This document shows, piece by piece, positions 9,966 through 19,411 of a stretch of DNA of 64,000 bases. Source of the DNA: Spirochaetae bacterium HGW-Spirochaetae-1. GTDB taxonomy: Bacteria > Spirochaetota > UBA4802 > UBA5550. The translations under genes were made by a program, and so were the position numbers. The notes under the pieces were generated by a model. That model was not told the origin of the DNA. It ran no database searches and worked only from the letters and a program-made list of their open reading frames with translations. Location: the NCBI GenBank assembly GCA_002839375.1, contig PGXY01000006.1, forward strand, positions 277,967-341,966, given 5' to 3'. Numbering within the stretch: position 1 is the stretch's first letter; each line of letters opens with the position of its first letter.

Positions 9966-11474
9966 ATGAATTTTGTATCAATTAAAAAGAGAGCCAGCCT
10001 GTTTTTTTTCTTTCTGGCCATCATCATCCCCTGTTCTGTTTTTTCGCAGGACACCGTCACCGGCGCCGAATTGCCTGTGACAGATGCACCGCTTGCTGAA
10101 AATGAGATATCCCCGCAGGAAAAAAATAACGGAAAGAATATCAATATTGATGCTGAATTGATGTATGGGCAGTATAATAATATTCTGTCCACACTGAGTC
10201 TCATCCAGAGTACCGACAGTTTTACCTATCAGCTCAACACCGATTTCACCAGGTCGAATGATTTTGGCTATGATAATTCATCTTTTTATGAAAGCGAGGT
10301 GGGCTTTTCCGGCAAAGGTCAAATCACTAAAAACTGGTCGATCATACCGCAGCTCGATATATATAATGAATCTCATGGCATGTTCGGCAACAGTTTCTAT
10401 AACCGGGAAGAGAAGGACAAGATCGTTCTGCTTTTAAAAAATGAATATAAACCCACGCCCTCACGCTGGCAGGTCAATTTCGGCGGAGGCCAGTATGTTC
10501 ACCGACTTATGGGAGCAGATCCATACGACATGAGCTTCTACAAGCTGAACGAGGAAATTGAATGGGAGTATGTCTGGTCGTCATCGTATCAATGGTCCTT
10601 CCGGCATTATTCGAGCCATTATTTTTATAAGAATACTACCAATGATGACTACCATGTGGGTAATGAGATTCTGGGAAGTTTCAAAATCATGGAATATATA
10701 AAAATCAGCGCCGGTGGCATTATGGACTGGAATCGTGATGCCGGCTTCTTTCCTTCGGGAAAAGCCCAGATTGCCAGCGTGGGTCTGAAATATTTCATTC
10801 TGGAAGGAGCCTATATATATGATCTGGTTCCTTTTATGCCCGAAGATTTATATTTTGACCAGAAATTTATTTATCCTAACAATAATCTTCCTCCGGGGAA
10901 AGTGCATAAGGGCGACGTGAAGGGAAGTTTCGAGCTGTCGAAAAAAAGCAAGTCAGATATTTACATTAAAAAGATAAAAATTAAATGCCGCGGTTTATTT
11001 GAGGATAATAATAATTTTTATAATTACAACTTTGGTCTTTTGCCCGGGAATGTATTGAGTGCCGAAACAGTTCATGCCCATTCTCTCGGCATGGAAAATG
11101 AAGCCGCGATAGATGTTGCCATGTTCGCCTACGAAGTGGGTTTTCTGTTCAGCTACCGGTTTGACAGATATTACGCCGATGACAATATTACATATCGTCC
11201 GGAACACCGGTTTAACGGTGGTGTTACTTTCACCTCGGAGAAATGGGCGCTTGAATGGTCTAATGAATATAACAGTTCCATGTATGTGTATCCCGGTTCA
11301 AGTGAAAAACTCGGGGATTTTATTGTAGGGATGCTTGAGCTGCGGATTCAAATGGTCGATTCCCTGTTCTTTAATATCAAGCTGAACAATCTCTATAACA
11401 TGAATTACTGTTATATTCCCGGATATGCGGAACCGGGGTTCACCGTTCTGGCGGGTCTGCGCATAATCATTTAA
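9966..11474 (+). CDS. Secreted protein, probably an outer-membrane beta-barrel
   Basis: The 502-residue protein has a clear signal peptide (KKRASLFFFFLAIIIPCSVFSQ). The mature part is rich in aromatic and alternating polar/hydrophobic segments (WSIIPQLDIYNESHG, YQWSFRHYSSHYFYKN, GFTVLAGLRIII) typical of outer-membrane beta strands, and it ends on a hydrophobic strand as barrels do. I do not recognise a family. It is flanked by the zinc-ribbon gene and, 214 bases later, the ExbB-like gene. Confidence 0.65.
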   Translation: MNFVSIKKRASLFFFFLAIIIPCSVFSQDTVTGAELPVTDAPLAENEISPQEKNNGKNINIDAELMYGQYNNILSTLSLIQSTDSFTYQLNTDFTRSNDFGYDNSSFYESEVGFSGKGQITKNWSIIPQLDIYNESHGMFGNSFYNREEKDKIVLLLKNEYKPTPSRWQVNFGGGQYVHRLMGADPYDMSFYKLNEEIEWEYVWSSSYQWSFRHYSSHYFYKNTTNDDYHVGNEILGSFKIMEYIKISAGGIMDWNRDAGFFPSGKAQIASVGLKYFILEGAYIYDLVPFMPEDLYFDQKFIYPNNNLPPGKVHKGDVKGSFELSKKSKSDIYIKKIKIKCRGLFEDNNNFYNYNFGLLPGNVLSAETVHAHSLGMENEAAIDVAMFAYEVGFLFSYRFDRYYADDNITYRPEHRFNGGVTFTSEKWALEWSNEYNSSMYVYPGSSEKLGDFIVGMLELRIQMVDSLFFNIKLNNLYNMNYCYIPGYAEPGFTVLAGLRIII

Positions 11475-11688
11475 TGCGATAAGGCACTACGAGGAGATTC
11501 TTGAGAGGCCTGGAATTTTCTGCAAGGGCGGAATATCCGTGAATGTATTGTAACATAATCCCGTTTCAGTATACAAATTGTGAAAGCTGTTAAAAAGAGA
11601 TATGCAGATCATTTTATTTGTTGGCGTTTTTTACCGCTTTCAGGGTTCATGTGTGTAGTACAAATCAATTATTACCGGTGTATAAACT

Positions 11689-12303
11689 ATGACAGGCAAA
11701 TTCTTCATATCAATTTTTGATTCCATTCCTGTATGGGTAATGCTGCTGCCGATCTTTATATGCTCCGTTACGGTGCTGGCCGTTTTTGTGGAGAGGATGA
11801 TATTCTACCGGAGGATCAATATAGATTACCGCCTCCTGATCAGTTCACTCGGCGCAAAAATAGAGGCTGACCGGTTCGATGAGGCGAAGCGTTTGTACGA
11901 GGGCTATTCGGGACCCCTGGTTGTAATGATCAGGGAAATAGTCGAGAACTGGAAGGAGCCCGGCGATTTTGAAATGCGCATACGCGATATGGCGGAAAGG
12001 GCGATCCGCTCCATTGAAAAATACGGTAGTGTGGTGGCAACAATAGCCACCGTGTCTCCCATGTTCGGGCTGTTGGGGACTGTTACGGGTATGATGAAAT
12101 CCTTCAGCGGTCTGGCCAGCATGGGGCCTTCGGCACATGACCTGCTTGCCATGGGAATCACCGAAGCGCTGGTGACAACGGCTCTTGGCCTTCTGGTGGC
12201 CATCCCGTCGCTTATGTTTTATAATTTTCTGGTCGGCCGCATTGAAATTTATATACGGGAAGTAGAATACATCGGCAACAGCTTCATTGGTATGCGGTCA
12301 TAA
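11689..12303 (+). CDS. MotA/TolQ/ExbB proton-channel family protein
   Basis: The 204-residue protein has three membrane segments (about residues 14-34, 110-130 and 155-180). The conserved region VATIATVSPMFGLLGTVTGMMKSF is typical of ExbB/TolQ. With its ExbD partner it should form a proton-driven motor that energises outer-membrane processes through the periplasm. The next gene is the partner. No TonB or TolA gene is in the window, so the energised system is unknown. Confidence 0.9.
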   Translation: MTGKFFISIFDSIPVWVMLLPIFICSVTVLAVFVERMIFYRRINIDYRLLISSLGAKIEADRFDEAKRLYEGYSGPLVVMIREIVENWKEPGDFEMRIRDMAERAIRSIEKYGSVVATIATVSPMFGLLGTVTGMMKSFSGLASMGPSAHDLLAMGITEALVTTALGLLVAIPSLMFYNFLVGRIEIYIREVEYIGNSFIGMRS

Positions 12304-12340
12304 CGGGTCTGTCGGGAATGCATGGTTTGGAAAAAATATC

Positions 12341-12742
12341 ATGACATTGAAATTTAAAAGCAGGCTACAGCACAGGGCACTTATTGATATCACCTCCCTG
12401 ATTGACCTGGTGTTTCTCCTGGTTGCTTTTTTCATGGTCACTTCCAGTCTCGGGTCGGAATCTTCCATTACGGTACATCTTCCCAAGGCGGAACAGACGG
12501 CCCAGTATAAGGGCGGCGATATAGTGGTTTCCATAAATGAGAGAAATGAAATTTTTATAAATGATGTTCTCTATACGAAAGAAACCATAGTAGAAGAATT
12601 AAAGAGACTCAAAACTTCCAACAGTGATTTGTCAGTAGTAATTCGCGGTGACAGAAAGGCGGATTATGAAATGATAGTCACCATTATGGACAGACTTAAT
12701 CAGGCGGGAATCCCGAAGTTTACCATTGCCACAACAGATTAA
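12341..12742 (+). CDS. ExbD/TolR family protein
   Basis: From ATG 12341 the protein has 133 residues with one N-terminal membrane segment (DITSLIDLVFLLVAFFMVTS) that contains the functionally important aspartate of ExbD/TolR (LIDLVF). The periplasmic domain follows. The frame is open upstream to 12287, but the earlier part is not ExbD-like, so I place the start at 12341. It pairs with the ExbB-like protein 38 bases upstream. Confidence 0.88.
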   Translation: MTLKFKSRLQHRALIDITSLIDLVFLLVAFFMVTSSLGSESSITVHLPKAEQTAQYKGGDIVVSINERNEIFINDVLYTKETIVEELKRLKTSNSDLSVVIRGDRKADYEMIVTIMDRLNQAGIPKFTIATTD

Positions 12743-12789
12743 TCCCGGGTCTTTCCGGGAAGGTATTTGTGGTGACAATAAATACCGAA

Positions 12790-12830
12790 TATCATTATAA
12801 TTCCTTGACATGAAAGAACTTATAATGATA
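12790..12830. promoter_or_regulatory. Perfect 11-bp inverted repeat upstream of bamA
   Basis: TATCATTATAA (12790-12800) and TTATAATGATA (12820-12830) are exact reverse complements with 19 bases between. The right arm contains TATAAT, a consensus -10 box, and TTGACA lies in the loop but only 10 bases away. It is a candidate operator or promoter element, or the exbD terminator without a T-tract. Confidence 0.45.
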
Positions 12831-12915
12831 AGAGTCGTGGGGCTGACAAACCGCATCGTCCGGTCCTGCACGGAAATTATGAACAATGAAAAATAGAATG
12901 CTGAAACGGTAATAT

Positions 12916-15447
12916 ATGAAACTATACATCTCGTTAACGCTCACCGCTCTCCTTGCTGTCCTGGCTATTACCGGAGTGTCCTCCCAGCCGTCGAAATACG
13001 AGGGCAAGATCGTCAGGAAAATTGATTTCGTAGGACTGAAATCCGTAAGTCCCGAAGACCTGCTGTACATAATGAGGACGTCGGCGGGATATCCCCTTAA
13101 ATCAGCCGAGGTGCGCAAGGATATAAAGGATATTTTCGATAAAGGAAAATTTGAAAAGGTCGACGTGGAGATCGAGGAGTTTCAGGACGGTGTCCAGCTT
13201 CGTTTTATCTGCAAGGAAAGGCCCCGGATTGCATCCATTGAATTCAGAGGGCTCGATGAATTTGTTGAAACCGATCTCAAGGAAACGATTCTTTTGAAGG
13301 AAGGCGAAGTATACCGCAAGGACTACCTGGAGAAGAGCGTAGCCCTGCTCAAGGAGAAGTATGACGGTGAGGGACTCTTCAATGCGCACATAACATACAA
13401 AGTCCTGCCGGTGAAGGATGAAGATGATGTCAATGTGCAGATCATAATCGATGAAGGGGAGCAGATCAAGGTTCAGAAAATATCCATTCTGGGAACCGAT
13501 AAGCTTTATTCCGAGGAAGTTCAGGATCTGATGGAGACAAAGGAAGAGGGGCTTATCCGCGACGGGGCGTTTAAAAAAGAAATCTATGACCAGGACAAGG
13601 CCAAGATCGTCGGCTTCTACAGGGAGAAGGGTTATCTGGACGCACAGATTCTTGAAGACAGTGTTGACTATGAATGGGAAGACCCGGAGAAAAAAGAAAC
13701 CCGTGTTATCTATATCGTGATAAAAATCAGTGAGGGTGAAAAGTATTATTTCGACAAATCAACAGTGACCATTAGCGGTGAGAAGGAGAAAACAATCTTT
13801 ACGCCCGAGGAAATTTCCAAAGACTTTGAGCTGAAGGAAAACGGCGAGGTTTTCAACGACACCAAGTTCCAGATGGACCGCCAGATGATAAGTTTCAAGT
13901 ATGCGTCAAAAGGCTATATATTCGCCCGTGTCATTCCCAAGCGGTCTATAACTGAAAAAGAGGTCGATGTCGAGGGTAAAAAAGAAAAGCGAAAGTATGT
14001 GACCATAGATTATGTTGTTACCGAGGGAACCCAGGCCTACGTGGAATCCATTATTATTAAAGGGAACAAGAAGACCAAAGAGAAGGTCATTCGACGGGAA
14101 CTGGTTATAAAAGAAGGAGAGCTCTTTAATTCAGCAAAAATGCAGGTCTCGCGAGAGAAGGTCTATAACCTGGGATATTTCAAACAGGTTGACTTCGATG
14201 TACGGCCCGGCAGCAGGGAAGGTTACATGAACCTTGTCGTGGATGTGGAAGAGCAGCCTTCAGGAACCATCTCCCTGGGCGGCGGTTACGGGACACAGTC
14301 CGGTTTTTCCATCTTCTCCGATATCACGGAAAACAACTTCCTGGGCAACGGTCAGCGTGTGGGAGTTAAGTTTGAATATGGCCCGCGCCGCTCATCCATC
14401 ACGCTCTCCTTTACGGAACCGTGGCTCATGGACTATCCGGTAGCATTTTCCACATCCATATTCTATTATCTATATACCATTGAAACATCGTCCATGTTTA
14501 GTAATACGAATCAGACGGCCGAATATCAGAAACAGGCCTTCGGCTATTCCCTGGGACTCAGCTACCGCTTCATGTATTACTATGTGATCGGTACCAACTG
14601 GTCCCATGCCTTCAAGAGCTATCTCAATCCTACGGGCAATGCCAGTGACGAAATATTTATAGCTGCGGCGGATAGAATTCAGGAAAAACGATCACAATCA
14701 TTCTATGCCTTCCGGGATTCCAAGGACAACTACCTGAACCCCACCTCGGGTTCCCGTGTGGGAATGTCCATAGAACTGACGGGCGGCGCCATTTACGGCG
14801 GCCAGGACCATTACGTCCGTTTTGATCCCGAGCTCTATCTCTATTATTCACCTTTTCATCTCCCTTTTCTGAAGTCGCACCCCTGTGTTTTTGAGTTCCG
14901 TGCAAATGGATCCTTTATTGTACGGCCGCTGGGCAATCCACACCAAAACTATGAGACCAACCAGTGGCTTGAGGCCGAGGATCGACTCACCATCGGCGGT
15001 CCCGAAACCCTTCGAGGCTGGGACTACTATGATTTTGCATTTCCCGATTCATGGGCCTATAATGGACTGTATCACCGCATCCTCTACGGCGTGGAGTTCC
15101 GTGTGCCGATCCATCCCCAGATGCTCTGGCTGGTCCTTTTCTTTGACGCCGGTTCGCTCTGGACTGATACCTTCTGGGAAAAACAGCTTACGGAAGGCAG
15201 CGATGCGCAGACTACCATTCAAACTGATAAAGATAATGGTGATCTGTATGCCATTAACCAGATTTTCAGCAGCAGGGTGAACCTGCTTCAGTATTTCAAG
15301 TATTCCTATGGCTTCGGTTTCCGGATACAGATTCCCATGATGCCTCTGCGATTCTGGTTCGGCAAGAAGTTCATCTATGACGGTTCATCCTTCAGGAACG
15401 TGGGGGACCTGACCTTTCAATTCCAGATTGGGGATATGCGCTTCTGA
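12916..15447 (+). CDS. bamA: Outer-membrane protein assembly factor BamA
   Basis: This 843-residue protein has a signal peptide (ISLTLTALLAVLAITGVSS) and a series of POTRA domains to about residue 430, opening with GKIVRKIDFVGLKSVSPEDLL. The C-terminal barrel includes RPLGNPHQNYE, the GGPETLRGWDYY lid-loop motif and the final strand QFQIGDMRF ending in phenylalanine. It folds and inserts beta-barrel proteins into the outer membrane. The POTRA region is rich in Lys and Glu. The stop shares one base with the next gene's start. Confidence 0.95.
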   Translation: MKLYISLTLTALLAVLAITGVSSQPSKYEGKIVRKIDFVGLKSVSPEDLLYIMRTSAGYPLKSAEVRKDIKDIFDKGKFEKVDVEIEEFQDGVQLRFICKERPRIASIEFRGLDEFVETDLKETILLKEGEVYRKDYLEKSVALLKEKYDGEGLFNAHITYKVLPVKDEDDVNVQIIIDEGEQIKVQKISILGTDKLYSEEVQDLMETKEEGLIRDGAFKKEIYDQDKAKIVGFYREKGYLDAQILEDSVDYEWEDPEKKETRVIYIVIKISEGEKYYFDKSTVTISGEKEKTIFTPEEISKDFELKENGEVFNDTKFQMDRQMISFKYASKGYIFARVIPKRSITEKEVDVEGKKEKRKYVTIDYVVTEGTQAYVESIIIKGNKKTKEKVIRRELVIKEGELFNSAKMQVSREKVYNLGYFKQVDFDVRPGSREGYMNLVVDVEEQPSGTISLGGGYGTQSGFSIFSDITENNFLGNGQRVGVKFEYGPRRSSITLSFTEPWLMDYPVAFSTSIFYYLYTIETSSMFSNTNQTAEYQKQAFGYSLGLSYRFMYYYVIGTNWSHAFKSYLNPTGNASDEIFIAAADRIQEKRSQSFYAFRDSKDNYLNPTSGSRVGMSIELTGGAIYGGQDHYVRFDPELYLYYSPFHLPFLKSHPCVFEFRANGSFIVRPLGNPHQNYETNQWLEAEDRLTIGGPETLRGWDYYDFAFPDSWAYNGLYHRILYGVEFRVPIHPQMLWLVLFFDAGSLWTDTFWEKQLTEGSDAQTTIQTDKDNGDLYAINQIFSSRVNLLQYFKYSYGFGFRIQIPMMPLRFWFGKKFIYDGSSFRNVGDLTFQFQIGDMRF

Positions 15448-15947
15448 TGAAAAGCACTGCCCTGTTATCACTGGCGGCAGCGGCTGTCATGGCAGTATCC
15501 TGTTCATCCTTGAGGCCCGAACAGAAGGGGCCGAAAGAAACGGTAACTATCCGGTACATGAACCTGGGCTCCGTGTATGAAATCCTCCGAAACCGCTCTG
15601 AAACGGCCGCCTCGCTGAAGAAGGAAAGGGAACAGCTGCAGAGCCGGATGCGGGAGATAGAGGAAAAACTCCTCTCGGGGGAAGGCGACAGGAAAAAGCT
15701 CATGCAGGATCTGCAGTCACTGCGGGACGGGAGCGGGCGTCTGGATAAAAAGGAACAGGCATTCAAGGAAGAAATCCTGAAGAAGATAAGCACGGCAGTG
15801 GAAGTCGTGGCAAAGGAAATCGGCGCCGATTTTGTCCTCAATATGGGCGATGAGGTTTTATATTCGCAGAAAAAATATGATATCACCGAGGAAGTTATTC
15901 GCGAAGTTATGCGCCAGGAGCAGAGGAGGGATCCCGTTGTCCGGTAA
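15447..15947 (+). CDS. OmpH/Skp-like periplasmic chaperone, lipoprotein
   Basis: The 166-residue protein starts at ATG 15447, overlapping the bamA stop. The N terminus is a lipoprotein signal with the lipobox AVSC, then a long charged coiled coil (residues 45-115, for example LKKEREQLQSRMREIEEKL), as in Skp/OmpH. Skp holds unfolded outer-membrane proteins for BamA, and gene order supports this. Most Skp proteins are soluble; lipid anchoring is a variation. Confidence 0.82.
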   Translation: MKSTALLSLAAAAVMAVSCSSLRPEQKGPKETVTIRYMNLGSVYEILRNRSETAASLKKEREQLQSRMREIEEKLLSGEGDRKKLMQDLQSLRDGSGRLDKKEQAFKEEILKKISTAVEVVAKEIGADFVLNMGDEVLYSQKKYDITEEVIREVMRQEQRRDPVVR

Positions 15948-15984
15948 TCATGTATTCATCCGGAAAAGGGAGGAGAAGGTGATT

Positions 15985-16659
15985 ATGAAAATAAGGCTAC
16001 TTCTCTGCATTACATTCATGTTTCTGTTTGTCCTCACGGGCTGCTTTTCAAGCAGGGAAAGGGCCGTGGAAAACGCCTTTAAAAATTATTCAGGCAAGTG
16101 GCTCATTTATGTCAGTAAGAGAGATTACACTCTCACGGTATATGACCGGAATATAAAACAAATCGCAATATACAGCATATCCTACGGCGAGAACCCCGAC
16201 AGGGGGGCCAAGCTTCACGAGGGAGACAACCGGACTCCGGAAGGCCTGTATTTCGTCCATGAGATTCTGAGCATGGATGCCGACAGAAATTCCGATGCGT
16301 ATAGAAAGTTAAAAACCATGAATGCTGCTTTTTTTCGGGCCAGGGACGGGCATCACCAGTTCGGGAAACCGCGCGTGGATCTTGGAGACAATGCCTACGG
16401 TCCTCGTTTCTACGGCTTGAGCTATCCTAATGAGGATGATAAAAAGCGATACCGGGATATGCTTGAAAAGAAAGGGATTCCTGAAAAAAATGGGAAAGTC
16501 TCCGGCATCGGTTTTGGTATCGCTATCCATGGGAACAATGATCCCGATTCAATAGGCCATCTCGCGTCGAGCGGATGTGTCAGGATGTTCAACAATGACG
16601 TAGTTGAGCTGGAACAGTACGTGCAGATCTCCACACCGGTCATAATTGCCGTTGATTGA
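15985..16659 (+). CDS. L,D-transpeptidase (YkuD) lipoprotein
   Basis: From ATG 15985 the protein has 224 residues, a lipoprotein signal (FMFLFVLTGC) and a YkuD domain with the catalytic motif HGNNDP...SSGCVRM (HGx..SxGCxR). These enzymes make 3-3 peptidoglycan cross-links or attach proteins to peptidoglycan in the periplasm. The frame is open upstream to 15832, but the lipoprotein signal and the AGGAGAAGG before 15985 decide the start. It follows bamA-ompH closely. Confidence 0.88.
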   Translation: MKIRLLLCITFMFLFVLTGCFSSRERAVENAFKNYSGKWLIYVSKRDYTLTVYDRNIKQIAIYSISYGENPDRGAKLHEGDNRTPEGLYFVHEILSMDADRNSDAYRKLKTMNAAFFRARDGHHQFGKPRVDLGDNAYGPRFYGLSYPNEDDKKRYRDMLEKKGIPEKNGKVSGIGFGIAIHGNNDPDSIGHLASSGCVRMFNNDVVELEQYVQISTPVIIAVD

Positions 16660-16679
16660 AAATTTCACACTTTAAAAGG

Positions 16680-16709
16680 TTGACATTAATATTGTAAGTA
16701 TTGCATATT
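16680..16709 (+). promoter_or_regulatory. Sigma-70-like promoter for yajC-secDF
   Basis: TTGACA at 16680-16685 is a perfect -35 box, followed after 18 bases by CATATT at 16704-16709. It lies 34 bases before the yajC start and just after the transpeptidase stop, so a new operon probably begins here. Confidence 0.5.
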
Positions 16710-16742
16710 GTCTTTGATTTTTTTTAAATTGGGAGGAAAACC

Positions 16743-17072
16743 TTGTTACAATTATCTGGAATTGCTTATGCTATGGGGCCTGCACAGTCAGGCGGCGCTC
16801 AGGGAGCCGGCGGATCGGGATGGCTTACGATCGTTCCCTTCGTTTTAATGTTTGTGATCTTCTATTTTCTTTTAATCCGTCCTCAGCAGAAAAAAGAGAA
16901 AGAGCGAAAAGATATGATCTCTTCCATTCAGAAGGGCGATAAAGTGCTGACAGCCGGCGGTATTTACGGTGTTGTCTCCAGTTTTAAGGATGATGATACG
17001 GTGATACTGAAAATTGCCGATGGGGCAAAGGCTGAATTTACGAGAAACAGTATTACGGCAAAAATATCCTGA
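16743..17072 (+). CDS. yajC: Preprotein translocase accessory subunit YajC
   Basis: The 109-residue protein has one membrane segment (WLTIVPFVLMFVIFYFLLI) followed by the conserved RPQQKKEKERK and a small domain with KGDKVLTAGGIYGVV. It joins SecDF in the export machinery. I accept the TTG start at 16743 because GGGAGGA lies 7 bases upstream. secD and secF follow after one intervening gene. Confidence 0.93.
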   Translation: MLQLSGIAYAMGPAQSGGAQGAGGSGWLTIVPFVLMFVIFYFLLIRPQQKKEKERKDMISSIQKGDKVLTAGGIYGVVSSFKDDDTVILKIADGAKAEFTRNSITAKIS

Positions 17073-17075
17073 TCA

Positions 17076-17717
17076 ATGCGTATGAAGAAACATCGTATAA
17101 TACTATTTATTCTTTTGGCTGCTGCTTTTATTTTTACGACGGCGGTTATCCGGGCGCAGGATGTTGATGCGCCGGCGGGAAGCACCGATGTGAATAAAAT
17201 CGATGGTTCCCGTGATGTTATTACCGATGATGCTGTCGTGAATGAGCCTGACACCGGGCGGAAAGTCGAAGAAAAGTCCATTGAAGTGGTAAAGCCCGCT
17301 GTCAAAACAAAGAAAGAGGGCAATAAAACCGCCGGCACAGCGGAGATGAAAAAAACCGTCATCCCGAAAAAAGACCAGGAGCCGGCCGGTAACCCGGGAT
17401 TTAATATTTCCGAATCCCTGCTTCCTGTACAGGAAGGGGATTTTAAGTATGTGCGCATTCCCGATATCGGCATCACCATGAAGCGAGGCGCTGCTGTCGA
17501 GGATGTCATTGTAAAAATGCCCGAGGAAACCCCCGGATCATCCGCTGATGACGGTGAGAAGCAGAAGGGACTTTTCGGTTTTTCCGGGAAGACCACTGAT
17601 ACGGTTGTCAGGGTAGCTCTCGTACTTCTTATTCTGTTTATCTTCATACTGTACCGCATGCGTTCAAAGGGCTCTTCAAGAAGTGTGATGAGAACTTTTC
17701 CTAAAAACAGGCTATGA
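17076..17717 (+). CDS. Two-segment membrane protein between yajC and secD
   Basis: The 213-residue protein has an N-terminal signal or anchor (IILFILLAAAFIFTTAVIRAQ), a long low-complexity Lys/Glu/Pro-rich periplasmic stretch, and a C-terminal membrane segment (VVRVALVLLILFIFILY) followed by a basic tail. It starts three bases after yajC and ends 18 bases before secD, so it is likely part of the export operon. No family is recognised. A small gene in this position is also known in Leptospira. Confidence 0.7.
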   Translation: MRMKKHRIILFILLAAAFIFTTAVIRAQDVDAPAGSTDVNKIDGSRDVITDDAVVNEPDTGRKVEEKSIEVVKPAVKTKKEGNKTAGTAEMKKTVIPKKDQEPAGNPGFNISESLLPVQEGDFKYVRIPDIGITMKRGAAVEDVIVKMPEETPGSSADDGEKQKGLFGFSGKTTDTVVRVALVLLILFIFILYRMRSKGSSRSVMRTFPKNRL

Positions 17718-17735
17718 TATAATTAGAGGAAATCA

Positions 17736-19391
17736 ATGACAAGAGGAATGATATATAAGCTTATCTGGATATTGGTACTGGTTGCATTATCAGTCATACT
17801 CATTCTGCCCACGGTAGGCGAGAAGGATATGGAGGTGCTGCTCAACAAGGACATAACCGTAGAGCAGAAAGATGCAGTTAAAAAGATATTTGCCGGTGAT
17901 AAATTTACCATAAAAGATAATGGTACCTCTCTTATCGTATCGGGCAGGTCACTCACCGATGCCTTCATGAACAAGGTGAGAATTCTAGATGGCGTTACCG
18001 AGGCCCGTCTTCTCAAGCACTGGGTCGAAGAAAAGCTCATGGCGAAAAAGATCAACCTGGGTCTTGACCTCCAGGGCGGGATGCACCTGGTTCTCAGGGC
18101 CGATTTTTCCGGCATCGAGGCAAAACTGGGACGAACTCTGGAAGAAAAAGATAAAATTGAAATAACCCAACAGGCCCTGGAACTGCTGCGGAACAGGATA
18201 GACAAGTTCGGTGTTTCCGAACCGTCCATCAGGCCCAGCGGTGCTGAGGCAATAGAAATACAGCTTCCCGGTGTTAAAGATCCCCGGGCAGTAAAAAAAG
18301 CAATTGGAACCACGGGAAGTCTCGAATACCGCCTGGTGGACGAAAAATATTCCCGCTCTTCAGCAGAATGGATCAAAAATAATTATAAAGCAAAAGAACT
18401 GCCCCAGGAATGGGGAGGACAGAAACAGCTTCTTGATGAAGCGGCAAAAGCCATTGGACTTCCCGATACGCTGGAGCTCATGTTTTATTTTGAAAGAGAT
18501 AAAGACAGCAAAAAGATTTTTCCCGTATATCCCATGGCCCTGGAAAAGAAAATTGCCGTGGCCGGTACTGACATAAAAGAAGCCACGGTTGACAGAGATG
18601 AATATGGACGGATTGTTGTTCAGTTCAAGACGACCGCTGAGGGAGCCGCCAAGTTTGCCAACGTCACCCGTGAAGAGAATCGCGACAAACGGCTTGCCAT
18701 TATACTCGATAATAATATTAGAAACGCGCCTCATATCAATGAGCAGATAACCACGGGAAGCGGCCATATCAGCGGTGGTTTCTCTCATGAGGAAGCTCAG
18801 ACCCTGGCCAGGATCATCAAGGAAGGCGCTCTTCCTGTCACCTTGCAGATTATCGAAGAACGTACCGTGGGTCCCTCTCTGGGGCAGGACTCTATCGAAT
18901 CGGGGATTAAGGCCATGATCATAGGTATGGCAGGGGTTATTCTGTTCATGATCGTCTATTATAAAATGGGCGGTCTCATTTCAGCCATAGGCCTTATTTT
19001 AAACATGATATTTATGTTGGCCCTGCTTTCACTCCTGGGATTTACCCTGACTCTTCCAGGTATTGCCGGATTCATTCTTACAGTTGGTATGGCCGTTGAC
19101 GCCAATGTTATAATCTATGAGAGGATAAAGGAGGAACTTGCCTCGGGAAAATCCGTGCGCATGTCCATTGTATATGGGTTTGACAAGGCCTTCTGGACCA
19201 TCTTTGACGCGAACCTGACAACACTCATTGCGGCTTTTATCCTGTCCCAGTTCGGGACCGGGCCGATTAAGGGATTTGCCGTCATTCTTTTTATTGGAAT
19301 TCTGACCAGTATGTTCACGGCGCTCTATGTCACGCGTTTTGTATATGAGATCATATCCCTGAACAAGAAGATAAAGAAGCTTCATATTTAA
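17736..19391 (+). CDS. secD: Protein translocase subunit SecD
   Basis: The 551-residue protein has an N-terminal membrane segment, the signature NLGLDLQGGMHLVL near residue 105, the periplasmic P1 region, and a C-terminal group of membrane helices with GMAVDANVIIYERIKEEL. SecD works with SecF to pull substrates across the inner membrane using the proton gradient. Length and motifs are normal. Confidence 0.96.
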   Translation: MTRGMIYKLIWILVLVALSVILILPTVGEKDMEVLLNKDITVEQKDAVKKIFAGDKFTIKDNGTSLIVSGRSLTDAFMNKVRILDGVTEARLLKHWVEEKLMAKKINLGLDLQGGMHLVLRADFSGIEAKLGRTLEEKDKIEITQQALELLRNRIDKFGVSEPSIRPSGAEAIEIQLPGVKDPRAVKKAIGTTGSLEYRLVDEKYSRSSAEWIKNNYKAKELPQEWGGQKQLLDEAAKAIGLPDTLELMFYFERDKDSKKIFPVYPMALEKKIAVAGTDIKEATVDRDEYGRIVVQFKTTAEGAAKFANVTREENRDKRLAIILDNNIRNAPHINEQITTGSGHISGGFSHEEAQTLARIIKEGALPVTLQIIEERTVGPSLGQDSIESGIKAMIIGMAGVILFMIVYYKMGGLISAIGLILNMIFMLALLSLLGFTLTLPGIAGFILTVGMAVDANVIIYERIKEELASGKSVRMSIVYGFDKAFWTIFDANLTTLIAAFILSQFGTGPIKGFAVILFIGILTSMFTALYVTRFVYEIISLNKKIKKLHI

Positions 19392-19411
19392 GCATAACAA
19401 GGAGAGAGAGC

